In this document: in pieces, positions 33,294 to 46,278 of the stretch
Position numbering within the stretch: position 1 is the first letter of the stretch
How the letters are laid out: each line of letters begins with the position of its first letter
Assembly (NCBI GenBank): GCA_033297075.1
Contig: MU858219.1
Span: 16,607-80,606 of the forward strand
Origin: Rhypophila decipiens
Lineage: Eukaryota; Ascomycota; Sordariomycetes; Sordariales; Naviculisporaceae
Length of the DNA stretch: 64,000 nucleotides
Direction of reading: 5' to 3'
Notes under the pieces: model-generated
Told to the model about the DNA's origin: nothing
Seen by the model: the letters and a program-made list of their open reading frames with translations, nothing else
Database searches by the model: none
Translations under genes and position numbers: made by a program

Positions 33294-36200
33294 TCACAAG
33301 CCCGACACAGGCTCGGAAAAGTCCAAACCTCCTTTGACAACGGCGATATCTCCATTACGGGCAAATATCACGTTCTTGTTGCTAGCCATAGCACCCAGTA
33401 GTCGTCTCGACCCAGCAAACCAGTCGTACGGAACAAAGAAATGTCGCGTGTACGAAGAAGTCGCTTCCTTTACAGTCTTGGCACTGCTGACGGTCATGCC
33501 TACATTGAGATCCACTGAGCACACCCAGGAATTGCCGTCCAAAAATACGAGCCTGTTAGAGCTTCCGGTAGCTTGTATACCAACCACATGGGATACGTGT
33601 CGACAAATTTTGTCTGGCAGCTCGACAGTTATGGGAGCACCTTGGGGCGTCGTCGATGTCAACGGGAGTTTGGGGACACAAAGCGACACGAGCCTTTTCG
33701 TCTCGGTCGAGCCTCCAATCTCCTGGAGCTCAAGGAGAAGTCGGCATTCTTTTGCTAAGCTGGTATACTGTAAGACGCTCTTTGTCTGCAGGCCGGGGAT
33801 GGATGTGGAGAACGGGAGAGTTGCGACTTTTGCCCACCCTTTCCAGTCGTAGATGTCTGCGTTGTCCTGTCTAACGCACACCAAGTGTGCGGGCGATTCT
33901 GGATGTTGAAACCAGATCCGCGTTAAAGCTTGGTCTTCTCTTCCGTAGGTGAGACGTGACTCTTCTTTGGCAGTGCCGATATCCCATAGGTGATCGGATT
34001 GCCATGTCGACAAGATAAGCTTTCCCGCCTCCTCGCCGGCCACAACAGAGACTACAGAGCTTCCCTCGCAATCCAGCCGAAAATCGAGTAACGGGGATTC
34101 CGTCTTCCAGCTTTTGTCGGTTTTGAGCTTTTGCATGGGCCAGGCCTGTATACGGTTTGACACACACACGCTGAGAACGGTGCCGGTTTTCGGTAGCCAT
34201 TGAAGGATACGGATGGATGCCTTGTGATGATATAGCTCCCTTGTTAGTCCACCACTTATTGGATCAAAGAGGCAAACTCTCCCGTCCTCCTTGCCACAGA
34301 GTATCCCGTTTGGAGAAGATGCGAGTGCCGTAATCTTGGGCTGCTTGGTAATGCCGGGACTATCGATGAGGGTATCTGAGGTATCGACACTAACATCGCC
34401 CTCAATGGAGCCGGCAAGTAACACGGGAGGGGTCCAGATGTTGCACTGCGAGCCCCTGAGATCAGCCAACTGCATTCCGTCATGACTGAATGCTAGTTGC
34501 TTGATCCAAAGATCCGACGTCCGGACTTTGTAGACTGGCTTCAGCGTATCAAATTCGAGAATCTGTATCACACCGCCTGCGCCTCCTCCTGCCAGGAATC
34601 GACCGTCAGGACTGGCTGTTAATGTGTGACAGCTCAGCCGCTGCCTCTCAATCTCCGTGTCGCTAAATGGATCAAGGATCACCAAGTCGCCATCGAGGTA
34701 CGAAGCTGCAAGCAACTCAATATCTTTATTGGGATTGAACTGCAATGCCTGGAGAGGAAAGGTTGCTGTATCCCCCGTAGGCAGCTTCTTGCCACATGTT
34801 CCATAGTAGCAATCCCCTTCAAGGTCCCAGATTGTGATTGGCTGGCCACTGTATCCTACGGCAAGCATTTGATGGGCTATTCCAATAGAGTAGGCCATAG
34901 GTGGTCGAGCCAGGAACACACCATCTTCATCGGCGGAGTCGCGCCATTGTCGTTTGGGTAATGAGTCCGCTGGCGTGGTTCCAAGATCCCAGGATGAAAT
35001 CTCGCTCTTGGTTGACGCTGCCAGCAGGAGAGAGCGCTCGAACCATAGCTTGAGGCATTTCCTCGGTGCCGGAAGTGTTTGGAGGCATCTTCCAGTGCGA
35101 ACGTCCCATACCCGTATTGTCTTGACTCCGCAAGATACAAGCAGATCCGATTGGCTCTTGAACTCGAGCTGTGAAACAGTTTCCCCGTGTTCGAGTACTC
35201 GAAATTCTTGTGCAGAAGTGGGATGGTACAACGAGATTCGGCCCCCGATTAAGCCCACGGCTAGATACTCCCCGCCATAGCACAAGGCGCTGGTTTTTCC
35301 TTGTCTGAAGTCGACGCAGGATAACCTATCGTCCCACTCCAGATTGGGTGGGCCTAGAATTTTAAGTCTTCTGCCCGCCCTGGTTGTGTTATATATGGCG
35401 GATTGGATCGGACAGAAGGGAGGTATAAGAGAGAAGATTGCGGATGGAGACCTTGTCAGAGCGTCAGAGAACTTGGCGGCGACGCGTTGGAGATCTGTTG
35501 TCCATGTTTTCATCCTCTGCAGCTCAGAGCTGAGAGGCGACCGCTCGGCAATGCAGAGGCTATGGTACTGCTTGAGGTCTTTTGCTACTTTCACCATCAA
35601 GGGGAGTGACCTGGCTTGTGAAGTGTGTTCGATCCAAGTAAGGATGTTGGTCTTGAGGAATGTATGAACAAGAGAGAGGACGTCATTGGCTGATGGGTCG
35701 GCCTGTGCCAAATGATATGAGAAGGCGCCGAATGCATATGTAGAGAACGCAGACCTTTTGTTCGTGGCTGACTGACCCGGGGGTCTTCGGGCCGTTCGAG
35801 GTGGCTTGAGCTCGTCTCCGACGAGATACTTCAAACAAACTCTTGCTATCTTGGTATGGGCCTCTCTCTTTTTCACAGCAAAATCTGAGCTGAGTTTGCT
35901 GTCTGTAATAAACTCTCGCGCCGTCTCGTGTATCATTTGGACGCGACCTGACCGATCTATCGTAACCAATTGTCCGCAAAGCGCAGTAACCGTGTTTGCG
36001 ATATCTGGGAATTTATCTTCCAGTTCGACTGCGAGCGCTCCAGCGAGTTCTTGGACCGTCAATGGCCTCATCGCGCAGGATGACCACTCCAAAATGGCTA
36101 GAGCGAGTGCTTGGCCTCGGCTCGCTCGTCGCATTACATCCAAGGCTCGATGGTACAGACATTCCATGCCATGAGGTACCTCATCAAGAACTCGTTTGGC

Positions 36201-38145
36201 GTCCTCCTCGCTAAACGCACTCGATAACTCATCCATGACAAGTCTTGTCCATAGAAAAAGCCCGTTGGACTTTTGGACGACTCTCTCAATAAGCGCGGAT
36301 TTGCTTTGCTCGTTTTCAGCTATCAACGCCCCGGCGCGGCTATTCACCAATGTCTTAATGTCTTGCATGGTCTCTTCGGCTGAAATCTCTTCAGGCCAGA
36401 CCTGGGGCAGTGGCAACGTTGAAAAGTGGCGTGTTATCGCTGGCGTTTGCCTGCTAGTGATGAATATCCGCAAGGGAAGGGACGAGTCTATTTTTGGCAG
36501 CATCGCTTCGAATAAAGGCGCAACATTCGTACATTCGTCGAGCCCATCTAATACCCAGTAGAATGGACGTACCATGACGGGAAAAATCCCCGACACAAAG
36601 AGGAGTCTCCAGAGGTTCCTTTCGTTGTCCAGATCAATCTTCGTGTTTTCTTCTTGTAATATGCGAAGTTTCGCATGGACGTTCTCATCAAATGCCGCCA
36701 TTTGCAGGACAAGGGATCGCAGGCACGTAGTCATCTTTGACGCCGACATGTCGCCGTGCTTGAAGAAGTAATAAGCACATCCAAATCCAAGGGATTGGAT
36801 ATCGTCGACCACCGCTCCGGAAAGAACAGATTTTCCGGTCGCAGGCTTTCCAGAAAGCCAGAATAGCGCTGGTACTTCTGATCCAGGCTCTCTCCAGGCG
36901 CGATATGACTCCTTTGTCAAGAACCATTCGCAGGTTCCTGGCACACGTGCTTCTTGCACCCCACTGAGATCTTCCTCGCCCAGTTCTGAAAGGCCCAGCC
37001 AGTCTGGCAAAGACTCGTGAGATGTGCTGGTCAGACTGCCAGTCAATGAGGGTCGAACTAGTTCCAGATTATTAGAAGCTATGGGGGGGATAAGGGCATA
37101 AAACCGACGACAGCTGGCTGGCAAGGGGGCGCTTACGTGAACGTGAGAGCCTCGTAATGGTCGAAATAAGGGAATTGCGTATCGTGGTGTAGTTTTGGTC
37201 GTGTGGTGTCTCGAATTTGCAGATTGAACGATGGTCTGCATTCATGGGTACTTGCCTCTCCTCACGGTAACCGAGTATAGCTGACTCCGGGTCGACAATG
37301 ATGGTGCTGAATCCTTTCGTAGATAGTTTCTGTGTTTCGTAAAAAGACCACAGCTCCATCTGGTCTGAGAACTGACGGAACTCATCGTTAATTGCTTGTA
37401 GGGAGCCTGAGCCTCTCACCAACTCCGGGACATAGGCGGGTGCCGAAGAGGCAACGTGGAGGATGTTCTTGAGAAGCTTAGCAGAGTCGGAACCGCGATG
37501 AGGTGTGCCGAGGAAGTAGATGGCGCGTATCCGGTCAGCGAGGGATGTGAACAGATGGTCTTGGCGTGCGAGCATGTATGCCCTCTTGATTACGAGACCG
37601 CCCATACTGTGGCCGATGAGAACAATGGGTGACATTGAGTTCTCGATATGAGGAGACGTAGACAACTCAATCAAGAAGGACTTGCCGAAATGATGAATGT
37701 TGAGGCAGCTATTATTCCCCTTTGCCCAGTTGGAATCGTAGCCATAGCTGTGAATGCGAACCCGACTGAAACCAGGATCTTTGGGGAGCCACTCTGCTGG
37801 CCAGAAATCCCTCAGCATGTCCGTTTTGCTCCATGTTTTCCTTGAGCCACCACCCAGTCCATGCACGAAGATGAGGTCAACTTCTACTTCCGATGGAGAG
37901 AAGAGTAAATTCAGCCCTAAGGGTCCCCTCGTGTCATCGATGCCATCATCGCCGAGGGTAGTCGCCCGACTAAGGCTTGATTCATCACTCGACCTGGACG
38001 GTGATGTAGATTTGAGACGTCTCAGTGGAAGGGACAGGCTAAACGTGCCCCTTCGGTCACGGGTCTTATCAGCTCCATATTCCTTGGTCGACTGTGTGGT
38101 TAGCTGTACCCGATACATGGAAGTGAGGGGGAAAACACTCACCAT
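33294..38145 (-). CDS. NLR-like STAND protein: alpha/beta hydrolase - NACHT - WD40
   Basis: Minus-strand exons 38145-37137 and 37057-33294 (79-bp intron, GTAAGC...ACTAG) encode 1,590 residues. Residues about 88-335 are a lipase-like alpha/beta hydrolase with oxyanion loop HGLGGG (95-100), nucleophile elbow GHSMGG (Ser180), Asp285 and His305, so the triad looks complete. A NACHT NTPase follows with Walker A GKPATGKS (406-413) and Walker B FYWVLDGLDEC (about 502-512). The C-terminal half is a set of diverged WD40-like beta-propeller repeats (IRVWDVRTG, ITIWDLEG). This matches fungal NLRs with SesB-like effector domains, which act in heterokaryon incompatibility or innate immunity. The ligand and target are unknown. 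Confidence 0.85.
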
Positions 38146-38983
38146 CGTGGAATCTGCGTGACCTGGGAAGAAGTGCGGGGAGGGCCTGGAGAGACTTGAA
38201 CATGATAGGGCAGGTCAACCGGAACAGCGATCCAAAGCAAGGCGAGCAACCTAAGCGGGTGTAAAGGAGAAGCCACTCTGCAATGAGATTATTTCGGTGA
38301 TGACGATGGTCACCGGATCACTCCGTACTGACGGAGCATCGAAACGCGGTTCTCGGCCAGCGGGAACGGCGGTGAGTGCGAAGCCGATGTGGGACAAGCT
38401 TGATGTGGGAACCCGGAGAGTGCAGTGGGATCTGTTCGGACCCACAAAGTTTACCCGCAGCGCCAAGTAGCGGGCAGCGCCCGATTCCAGGCTTGGCACC
38501 TCAGTCGGGGTAATTCTGGGCCCTTGGCTGCTTCACTACCAATTAAAAAGCAAGCATTGCCGCCGTGGCTACTCGTCACATTGGAAGCTAAACGGAAATA
38601 TGTTATACCTCTCATAAAATGTGTTAAGCTACGACTGTAAACGCAGTAAGGTCGAGGGTCCGAGTGAGGTACATTCATATTCTTACATATCTTGCAGCTA
38701 ACTATCCCCTTTACGTCTTTTAATTTGTCTTACGACGTAGAAAGTACTTGCTTTTAAGACGGTAGTACAGCTTAAATGTCACGACAATCAGTCCACCCCG
38801 ATAACTCTATAAACCTTTCAAAGTTCGATAGACAGGTTTTTTTTATCTAGTTATACGGTATACATGTGGGCCCTCTTACTCCTATATAAAGCGGTTAGCA
38901 ATCGCGTTGCTTTTTACCTACAGCTCATCCGCCTTTTCACCTTCTTTTCTAATATTATCTGTCTTTTAGACAAACACTTTCAG
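38146..38983. other. Intergenic, AT-richer, no gene seen
   Basis: Upstream region shared by the divergent NLR-like gene and deaminase. AT-rich from about 38680, with homopolymeric T and TATA-like stretches near 38860-38890 that may serve the deaminase. Confidence 0.5.
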
Positions 38984-39529
38984 ATGGCAGCCTCTCATCC
39001 AAACATTGCCCCAGGCGATCATAAGGCCTATATGCTGTACGCAGTTGAACAGGCCCGCCTCTCCCCGCCCTCGCCGTCCAAGTTTTGTGTTGGCGCTGTC
39101 CTCGTGGACGCGGATAAGAACGTTGTGCTCTCGACCGGCTACTCCGAAGAGCTGCCCCGAGATCGCCCGGGCGATCCAGGCTCAACGCACGCCGAGCACT
39201 GCTGCTTCATCAAGGTTGGCGACGCCCATGGGATCAGCGATTTCGACATCGCCAAGGTTCTACCGTCCAACACTGTACTATATACGACTATGGAGCCTTG
39301 CAACGAGCGCCTGAGTGGGAGCAGAACCTGTACTGAAAGAATACTTGGGTTGGGAAATGCCATCAAGACTGTTTATATTGGCATTCGGGAGCCCGACACA
39401 TTCATCAAACATAATGAAGGAATCACAAGGCTTGAGAAAGCGGGGATCAAGGTTGTGCTGCTCGAGGATGACGAGGAGGTGCGGGGCAAAATCATGGACG
39501 TGACCTTTGCTGGACATGAGGGGCATTGA
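38984..39529 (+). CDS. Cytidine/DRAP deaminase-like enzyme
   Basis: A single exon; start MAASHPNIAP gives 181 residues (an in-frame ATG 40 codons upstream would add a hydrophobic leader, judged to be 5' UTR). The zinc-dependent deaminase motif is complete: THAEHC supplies the zinc-binding His and catalytic Glu, and MEPCNERLSGSRTC supplies the two zinc cysteines. The RLSG insertion between those cysteines and the following ERIL are typical of riboflavin-pathway DRAP deaminase (Rib2-like) enzymes, which deaminate the pyrimidine intermediate. A broader nucleoside or nucleotide deaminase role is possible. Confidence 0.8.
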   Translation: MAASHPNIAPGDHKAYMLYAVEQARLSPPSPSKFCVGAVLVDADKNVVLSTGYSEELPRDRPGDPGSTHAEHCCFIKVGDAHGISDFDIAKVLPSNTVLYTTMEPCNERLSGSRTCTERILGLGNAIKTVYIGIREPDTFIKHNEGITRLEKAGIKVVLLEDDEEVRGKIMDVTFAGHEGH

Positions 39530-39544
39530 TTGATCGGTCAAGAT

Positions 39545-39900
39545 AGGCGTGTTTTCAGGCCATATAACACGTCGAAGGAAAGATTTTAAGGGGCATTTTC
39601 TAAATATATCACGCCTTCTAACATTCCTGATAGGCGTATTTTTGTTCCCTCTCACGCGTGTTAGGGAAGTATGTGGGGAGCTTTTCCAGAACAATTAACG
39701 CGTTTTCAGTGTCTTTAATAGGCGTGTGCTTATTCCCCTTCACGCATAAGAGAAAAGGGTCGATAGGCATTTTAAGGTCTCTCACAGGCGAGTATTTATT
39801 TCCCTTTGAGGCATGTGAGGGAAGTTAATAAGGGGTCTTTGCCGGACATTTTACGTCTAATAAAGTTCTCCCGTACGCCTATTTTTGGTCATTCAAAGGC
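39545..39900. repeat. Degenerate tandem hairpin repeats
   Basis: Units starting TAGGCGTRT or ACAGGCGAG recur at 39545, 39632, 39720 and 39786 (spacing about 87, 88 and 66 bp). Each contains TTCCCT ... AGGGAA or a similar fold-back around a CACGCGTG/CATGTG centre. The units are diverged, so this is an old array just downstream of the deaminase gene. Confidence 0.55.
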
Positions 39901-40217
39901 GTTCCTGTCTGTATCGCAGGTCCTTGACGAGAAACACAGGCCTTCCACCAGTTTACTACCGCCCCTACGGTAGAATTATACCCTGAAACGCTTTAAAGCA
40001 TCATCCCCCTATCAAGATTTGCACGTTGATGTTAACGATATTACGAGAGTATCTTATCGTCCAATGGTGCAGGATAGGATGTGAAGACCCCGCTCTGGTG
40101 TACTACCTTGGGCGGGGGACTACATTACATTTTCGCGCCCCCTCTTTCTCGCACCACGATAAGTAATCTCAACCTGAACTTGCTCTTTGACGACAGACCC
40201 ACGCACTCCACGAAGCG

Positions 40218-41685
40218 ATGAACTACAGCGGCGCCCCAGGGCTCGAGATTGGTGGAGGTAGTATTCTGGATCCCGCTGTAATGGCAAGTACGTCGATCGC
40301 CAAATCGCTTGACCACTCCCAAATTGACCTGGCTCCCCTCGGGCCTCAATAGACCTTCCTGCTGGGAGCAAAGTCTTGTCCACCGAAGGCCACGGCGTTA
40401 GCTTCTGGGCCAACACGGGTCGCATCGACGTTGAGATACCACTACCGGATCGTGCCGGCGAATTCGAAGACAAATGCTTCTTCATCAAGGTCCTCTCCGG
40501 CGAGACGGGCAAAAATATGGTGAAAGCCGAGTACGAATCCATGAAGGCCATCCATTCCGTTTCTCCAGACTTCGCGCCCAACCCGATCGCTTACGGCGAG
40601 TACGAGATCCTGCCCGGCACTTTCTTCTTCCTATGCGAATTTCGAGACCTGCTCGATGAGCTTCCCGAGCCGGACGAGTTCACGGGGAGACTCGCCGCGC
40701 TCCATCAAAACAGCAAGTCGCCCACCGGGAATTTCGGCTTCCATACGCCCACATACCCCGGCAACCTTCCCCAATTTGTCGAGTGGGAAGACAGCTGGGA
40801 AGTTTTCTTCGCCAAGAGCCTCAGGCAGGCCTTGGATTTCGAGATCAAAGCTAAAGGGCGCGACGACGAGATGGAGGCGCTGCTCCCCGCTATCTTCGAC
40901 CGTGTCATCCCAAGACTGCTCAGGCCACTGGAGACAGACGGTCGGTCCGTCAAGCCCTCGCTCGTTCACGGCGACCTCTGGTATGCCAACTCTGGCATTG
41001 ACGCCGAGAGCGGAGGTAGCCTGATCTTTGATGCTTGTTGCTTCTATGCTCATAATGAATGTGGGTTTTCATCCGATCCCGAAGCCCGGATCATTCATTT
41101 TCCTACCCACCCCACCTCATCCTCATCCTCAGCCAGCTCCAATTCAACCCTAACCCTGGGTACGGGAAAAGAGAGCAGTTGGGACAGATGCGAGTAGAAT
41201 TGCCCTTTGAAGGGACATTTTGGCTGATATAGACCTGAAACAGATGAGTTCGGCCAATGGAAACCGGCTTGCAACAGATTCGATGACAAGTATCTTGAGG
41301 CCTATCACCAGCGAGTCAACCGCTCGGCACCCGAGGAGGACTATGATGGCCGGCTGGATCTTTACAAACTGTGAGTTGCCACGTCATAAACCTCGCATGG
41401 TTTCGAACAATCCAAGAGTCTCTCGCCGGCAGTAATGTTGAAGTTAATATTTGGCGGTGACATTACTAATCATCGTCCAAGACGATTCAACGTTCACGTC
41501 TCGGCGTTATTCTTTGACAATCAGACTTTGAGAAAACAGTAAGTGGTCCCAGTTATAGTCACGTGCTTGAGATCGAGCAAGACACTGACCTACGCTTCGG
41601 TTATAGAGTTCTCGGTGACATACGAGATCTTGTTATTCGATATGGTGGTGGGGGGGAGCGTGAGGAACTGGGTCAGACGCAGTGA
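40218..41685 (+). CDS. Fructosamine-3-kinase / ketosamine kinase
   Basis: Exons 40218-40287, 40353-41060, 41244-41370, 41482-41538 and 41607-41685 encode 346 residues with all phases consistent. Recognisable FN3K motifs are STEGHGVSFWANTGRID (ATP-loop region), FFIKVLSGETG with catalytic-fold Lys, the Brenner-type HGDLWYAN loop and IFDACCFYAHNEYEFG. FN3K enzymes phosphorylate fructosamines on glycated proteins, leading to spontaneous deglycation. The first exon is short (LDPAVMA joins LPAGSKVL across intron 1), and the 183-bp third intron contains a telomere-like AACCCTAACCC that is probably chance. Cytosolic; no signal peptide. Confidence 0.85.
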
Positions 41686-41955
41686 TATATCTTTTAATAA
41701 ATATATGGTACGGTGTTGTCTTCTTTTGAGGATGAGGTCAGGTCAAGTAGGAAAGGTTTAATATACGATGCTTTTACTTGGAGTGTTGAAGACATGGTGA
41801 TCTGCAGAATACTGACTAGCAAGTAGGAATCATTATTAATCATTAGGAACTATTGAAAGAGGCTGAAAATAACGCAAAAGCATTCTGTGATCATCTTGGA
41901 AATTCCCCGTTCATCATGATTTCCTCCACTTCCGTTTATGTCGTTCCCTTACCAG

Positions 41956-44900
41956 CTAATCCGAGTCACTGTTATCAGCCTTCTTCTTCGCCTTCTTGTC
42001 CTTCGCCTTCTTCTCTGAACCAGCTTCCTCAGCGGCGGTGTTCTTGCTCTTCTTGCTGATGCTGCTGGTAGTCTTGGTTTCTTTTGCTGAGCCCTTTCCC
42101 TTCTTGGACGACTTGGCCTTGCTAGTCTTTTTCTTGCTTTTCTTGGGAGCATCGGATTCGTCGGAACTGTTTGGGTCCTTCTTTTCTGCGTCAGACTTGC
42201 CCTCGTCGCTGCTTTCGCTGCTGTCACTGTCACTGCTGCTGCTGCTGCTGCTGTTGCTGCTCTCCTCCTCCTCTGCCGAAGGTGGGTCTACCGCTCGAAT
42301 AGACTCCCTCCTGGCAATGCCTTCCTCATCCTTGCCGTGAGTTTTGAGAAGGTACTTGTTGAATTGCTCGGTCGCTTCAGCAATGGCCTTGAAGTGCTTC
42401 TTCGTGACCGGGAGGCTGGCGAAGGGTTTGTTCTTTTTCTTGGCCGCCTCGTTGGCGTCGAATTCGGTGAGGGCCAGGACGGTCTGAAAGGCGTTCCGTA
42501 TCTGCCGCCCGTTCCACTTTAGCTTCTTACGGCTTGCGGTCGCCCAGTCCATGATATCCTCCTTTTGATCCTTGTAGTCAAATGGCAGCAGGCCTTGTTC
42601 GGTCCTCTCGGCGTTGATTTCCTTGATGCGGTTGAAATTGTTTCTGAAAATGTTTTTGGTTTGCTTCAGGGTCAGCCGGGGGTAGTACAGCGTCAGGTGC
42701 AGGCGGGATCGAAAAGCGTCGTCGATGGCTCCCACACGATTCGTTGTGAGGAACAAGATCCCAGAGTAGTACTCGAGGATACGCAAGAAGACTTTTTGGT
42801 GTGCAGGGCCAATGGTTAGTCAAAGTCGTGGCTCCTTATATGGTGAGATTAGAGTCCAACTTGAACATACCTGAAACTAGACCATTTCTTTGAATGTCTT
42901 GTTTCTATCATTGTTGTTTGTTAACACGGCCTCTCTCTTGATATTTTCCAAGCACCCAGATGATTCCAAGGGATAGGGCAACGTACGTCTCGTTTAGCCA
43001 GGAACACATCAGCTTCGTCGAGAAGGAGGACACAGCCCCACCTGTGGGCCAGGTTGAAATGACCGGTCATGTTCTCTTCAACCTCTCCTGGATTATATCC
43101 AATGTCTCCTGTTCATGATGGAAATGCCCTGTTCAGCGATTCATTCGTAGAGAGTGAAACCTGACATGGTAATGCCGAGGGCGGGTGGGTTCAGTTTACT
43201 TACCACAAGTGATAGGATATAGCGGTTTTTTTGTGTGAGCCGCCACGCATTCTGGGCAACGGTACCCACGTTAGCATATGCCTTCTCACTGGCAAAAGCA
43301 GGGGTGAGTATCGGAGACGTTTCGGGCTGGTTGGGGAATATGTCTTACCTGCTGTCGAAGTCTTGCCTACACCCGGCACTCCGTGGAGAAGAATGATACA
43401 ACCAGCGCCTGCACGTTGTCGAGTTAGTAATGTCACTAGTAGTCCCAATGGTTCAAAGAGTAGAAAGGGACGCGATTTACCTTTCCCCCTGACAAGGTCC
43501 ATGGCCAGCCCGCTGGAGCTGAGTGATTGGGTGTAGGTCTCGACCATAGCTTGAACCACTCTTTGGTGACCACGAGGGAGAACAAGCTTGTCCCATTCGT
43601 TGTTCTGTTTCACTGGACTGAGCTTGTCCAGTCGGAGAGGTACTATTGCGTACCAGAAATGATTAGCGACTCGGACCCGATTCTCCCATGTTCACGCATG
43701 GTTATTGTATAGTAATGAGGTCTTGCTTACCCCATCTACGAACCCTAAGGGCGAAACCTGGCACTACCCCAGGCAGAAGCTTTACCAAGTCACGGTTCAC
43801 TAAGGTCTCGTGGAAACGATTGACGTCCTTGCTGTCTCTCTGCTTCTCACCCTCGTACTCTTCCAGGATGAGTCTGAGCTCTGTATCAACCTTGTTTCTT
43901 AGACTCTTCTGGTAGTTGTGATACTGATCCTTGCTGCAGTCGTTGGAGTAGCACCATCTGTGGGGGCAACTCGACGGCCCAAAAAGCTCTCTACTCTCAA
44001 GCCCTCGGTCGAAGATCCAAAGGTTGGACACGGAAGCGAAGGTGGGGACTTTGAGGTCAACATCATACTTGCCGGGACCGCCTTGGAACGCCTGAGTAAG
44101 GTCTATCACCACGGGGCTGTTGATCTGTCACCCGTATTTCGTTAGTCTTCTAGTCAAGATCGCATGAAGTTGGCTCTGGCAAGGAGATGAGTCTCGGCAC
44201 CAGAGCTCCGGACGGCACCTACCTCCTCCCGGTTCGAACCGACAGTCAAACCCTCATACTGTAAGTGAGAAATTTTCGTAGCGTGAAGAAAGCTTTTCCC
44301 GCGTTCCTCCAGGTTATGATCTAATGCGTAATTGATGGGGTAGGCCTGAAGGTTGCGAATCTCCATTTCCCTCTCGTACGGCTTAAAGACAAAAACGTCG
44401 GGCACCATGCCGTATTTAACTCCGTCAAAGTCCAGGTAGAAACAGTAGACCTGGAACTCACTATAACTTTCGCGAACCCTGTGAGGTTTGTTGAACATAG
44501 CATGGATGGGCTGATTGGAAGCTGCGACACCTTCCTTGTATCCTTGGACATCGTCCACATTCATGCCTGAAGTAGCTAACACCATTTTGAGGTTCGACAT
44601 TATCTGTCCATTTCTCGAAAACATTGGAGCCATCGTCTTGGGAAAAGGGAGGCCGCCAGTGGTGGCAACCACGCGATAGGCCTGTGGGGTGTAGCGTTTA
44701 ACAGGCTTGTAGTCCTCCATACTAATATCATGACAATAAGATTCTGACCCATCCCTAACAGGGCAGTAGATCATGTCATTGGAATCAAACAGCATCCAAA
44801 GGTTTTCAAACGCCACGGCCGACGCTTTGCCTTCTCGAAGGAGCTCATATTGCTGGATTTGCCTTCCGAGGTACTTGTCGACAAACCCGACAAATGCTCG

Positions 44901-46162
44901 GAAATGGGCGAGGGCGATAGGGCGTTCAAATGGCTCGCGTTCATCCTCCTGGATGTGTGTATCACTTTGATCGGGTGGCGGAAAAGGAAGCGCCGCACTC
45001 CCGTCGTCTGGCAAGGATCTCACCTGCTCTGGGAGACTCGAAGCCGACGAGGGATCACGGTGCTCCTCGATCTCAGTCGTCACACCTCTGAGAACACAAA
45101 CACGGTAGGGAATGAGTTAGCCAGTCGAGTCTGCACTTTGGAGCAAGGGGGCCTAGAAAATTGAGGCAGGTTCACTAACCCAAATCTTTCTTCAAGTTGC
45201 TTCAATTGTCCTCGGATGCTGTTCATGTTCCGTAAGACATGTCTGAATGGTTTCCCAAATCGAATGAGGTCTCGAGAATCAGTGGTTGGTGAGTCTAGAT
45301 GTTTACCAAAGAAGGCGGTAATAGCTTCGGAAGTCAGGCCGAAGGTCACGATGTCGATATCATCGGGATTCGGGTCTTGTGCGTCAGCATATTTGTTCGG
45401 GGGTCTGCCGTCGTGGGTTTTCTTGGAATACAGAACTCGAATGAGCTGCTGGTCGTCGGTGCCACAGATAAAAGTTCCCTCCTGAGTCTCGGCGCCGGTG
45501 TGCGCTAAGTACGACCCATCCTCAGTGAGGACCGCGGCCGAGTTAAAGAATCGGGTTTCGATGACAATATCCGGATCACTTATGGGCTTGGCCGCCGATA
45601 GTAGTGCTTTGTTGTTCCCATCCAACTCCCCATCTTCTTCCATTCCGAGATTGCTTTCCATTTGAGTCATTCGATCCTCCAAGGCTCTCATGTAGTCCAC
45701 AAGGCCTTCCACCACTTTGATGCCGTATGAACTTTTGGACCTCTTCTTTTTCTCCGCTCGCTTTCTAAGTCTGTTTTCATAGGCGCCGAGAAGGACGTTG
45801 GATGAAAAATCAGAAGCCAGTTGGACAACCCAGTCGTCATCGGAATCATGATCGGATTCGCTGTCCGTGCGCTCGGAACCAGAGTCGTCTTGATCGATCG
45901 CCTCACCCTTGGCTTCCTCATCCTTCTGAGCTGAAAGTGATTCACTGGACTTTTTTCTTACTTCCGGCTCAACCGGTGTGATTTTGTTCTCTTCGAGTGG
46001 ACCAGCACCGTCATCAGTCGACGAGATGGTGGTCGGAAGAGTGGCCTGGGGGTCCGCCCCCACGCTGAACGAGAGATTGCCGGTACCATCCTCCGCGACC
46101 TGCGTAGCCGGAGCTGAACCATCTAGGCCTGAGATTCCCATCGTCACGGTGGTGACGGGCAT
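41956..46162 (-). CDS. DUF7025-type AAA+ ATPase with charged tail
   Basis: Nine minus-strand exons: 46162-45180, 45087-44223, 44124-43731, 43642-43481, 43408-43349, 43251-43204, 43108-42983, 42897-42871, 42791-41956, about 1,166 residues. The N-terminal 330 residues are acidic and disordered. The middle holds the DUF7025-like region (FYLDFDGVKYGMVPDVFVF, INSPVVIDLTQAF). The AAA core has Walker A GVPGVGKTSTA, PLYPITCGDIG, Walker B LLLDEADVFLA and FLTTNRVGAIDDAF. A long Ser/Asp then Lys-rich tail follows. Exon 7 needs a GTTGCC donor; a stronger GTACGT four bases earlier would break the frame. Family members are AAA ATPases of unclear role. It is divergently paired with the STAND gene at 47.4 kb. 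Confidence 0.85.
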
Positions 46163-46278
46163 GCTAGCCAAGCAAAGGTAACTCTGAAAGGAGTTAGTGA
46201 CCAGCCGTTAAACATTCACAGCGATCATTCTGGGCTCGGAGGGGAAACTCACCTTCTTAGTCTTGTTCAAGAAAGGTT

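Noticed and set aside
39545..39900. CRISPR-like repeat array
   Set aside because: Units are diverged, spacing is irregular, and the sequence is from a eukaryotic nuclear genome.
41140..41165. Telomere-like AACCCTAACCC
   Set aside because: Only two units, located within an intron of the fructosamine kinase; chance is sufficient.
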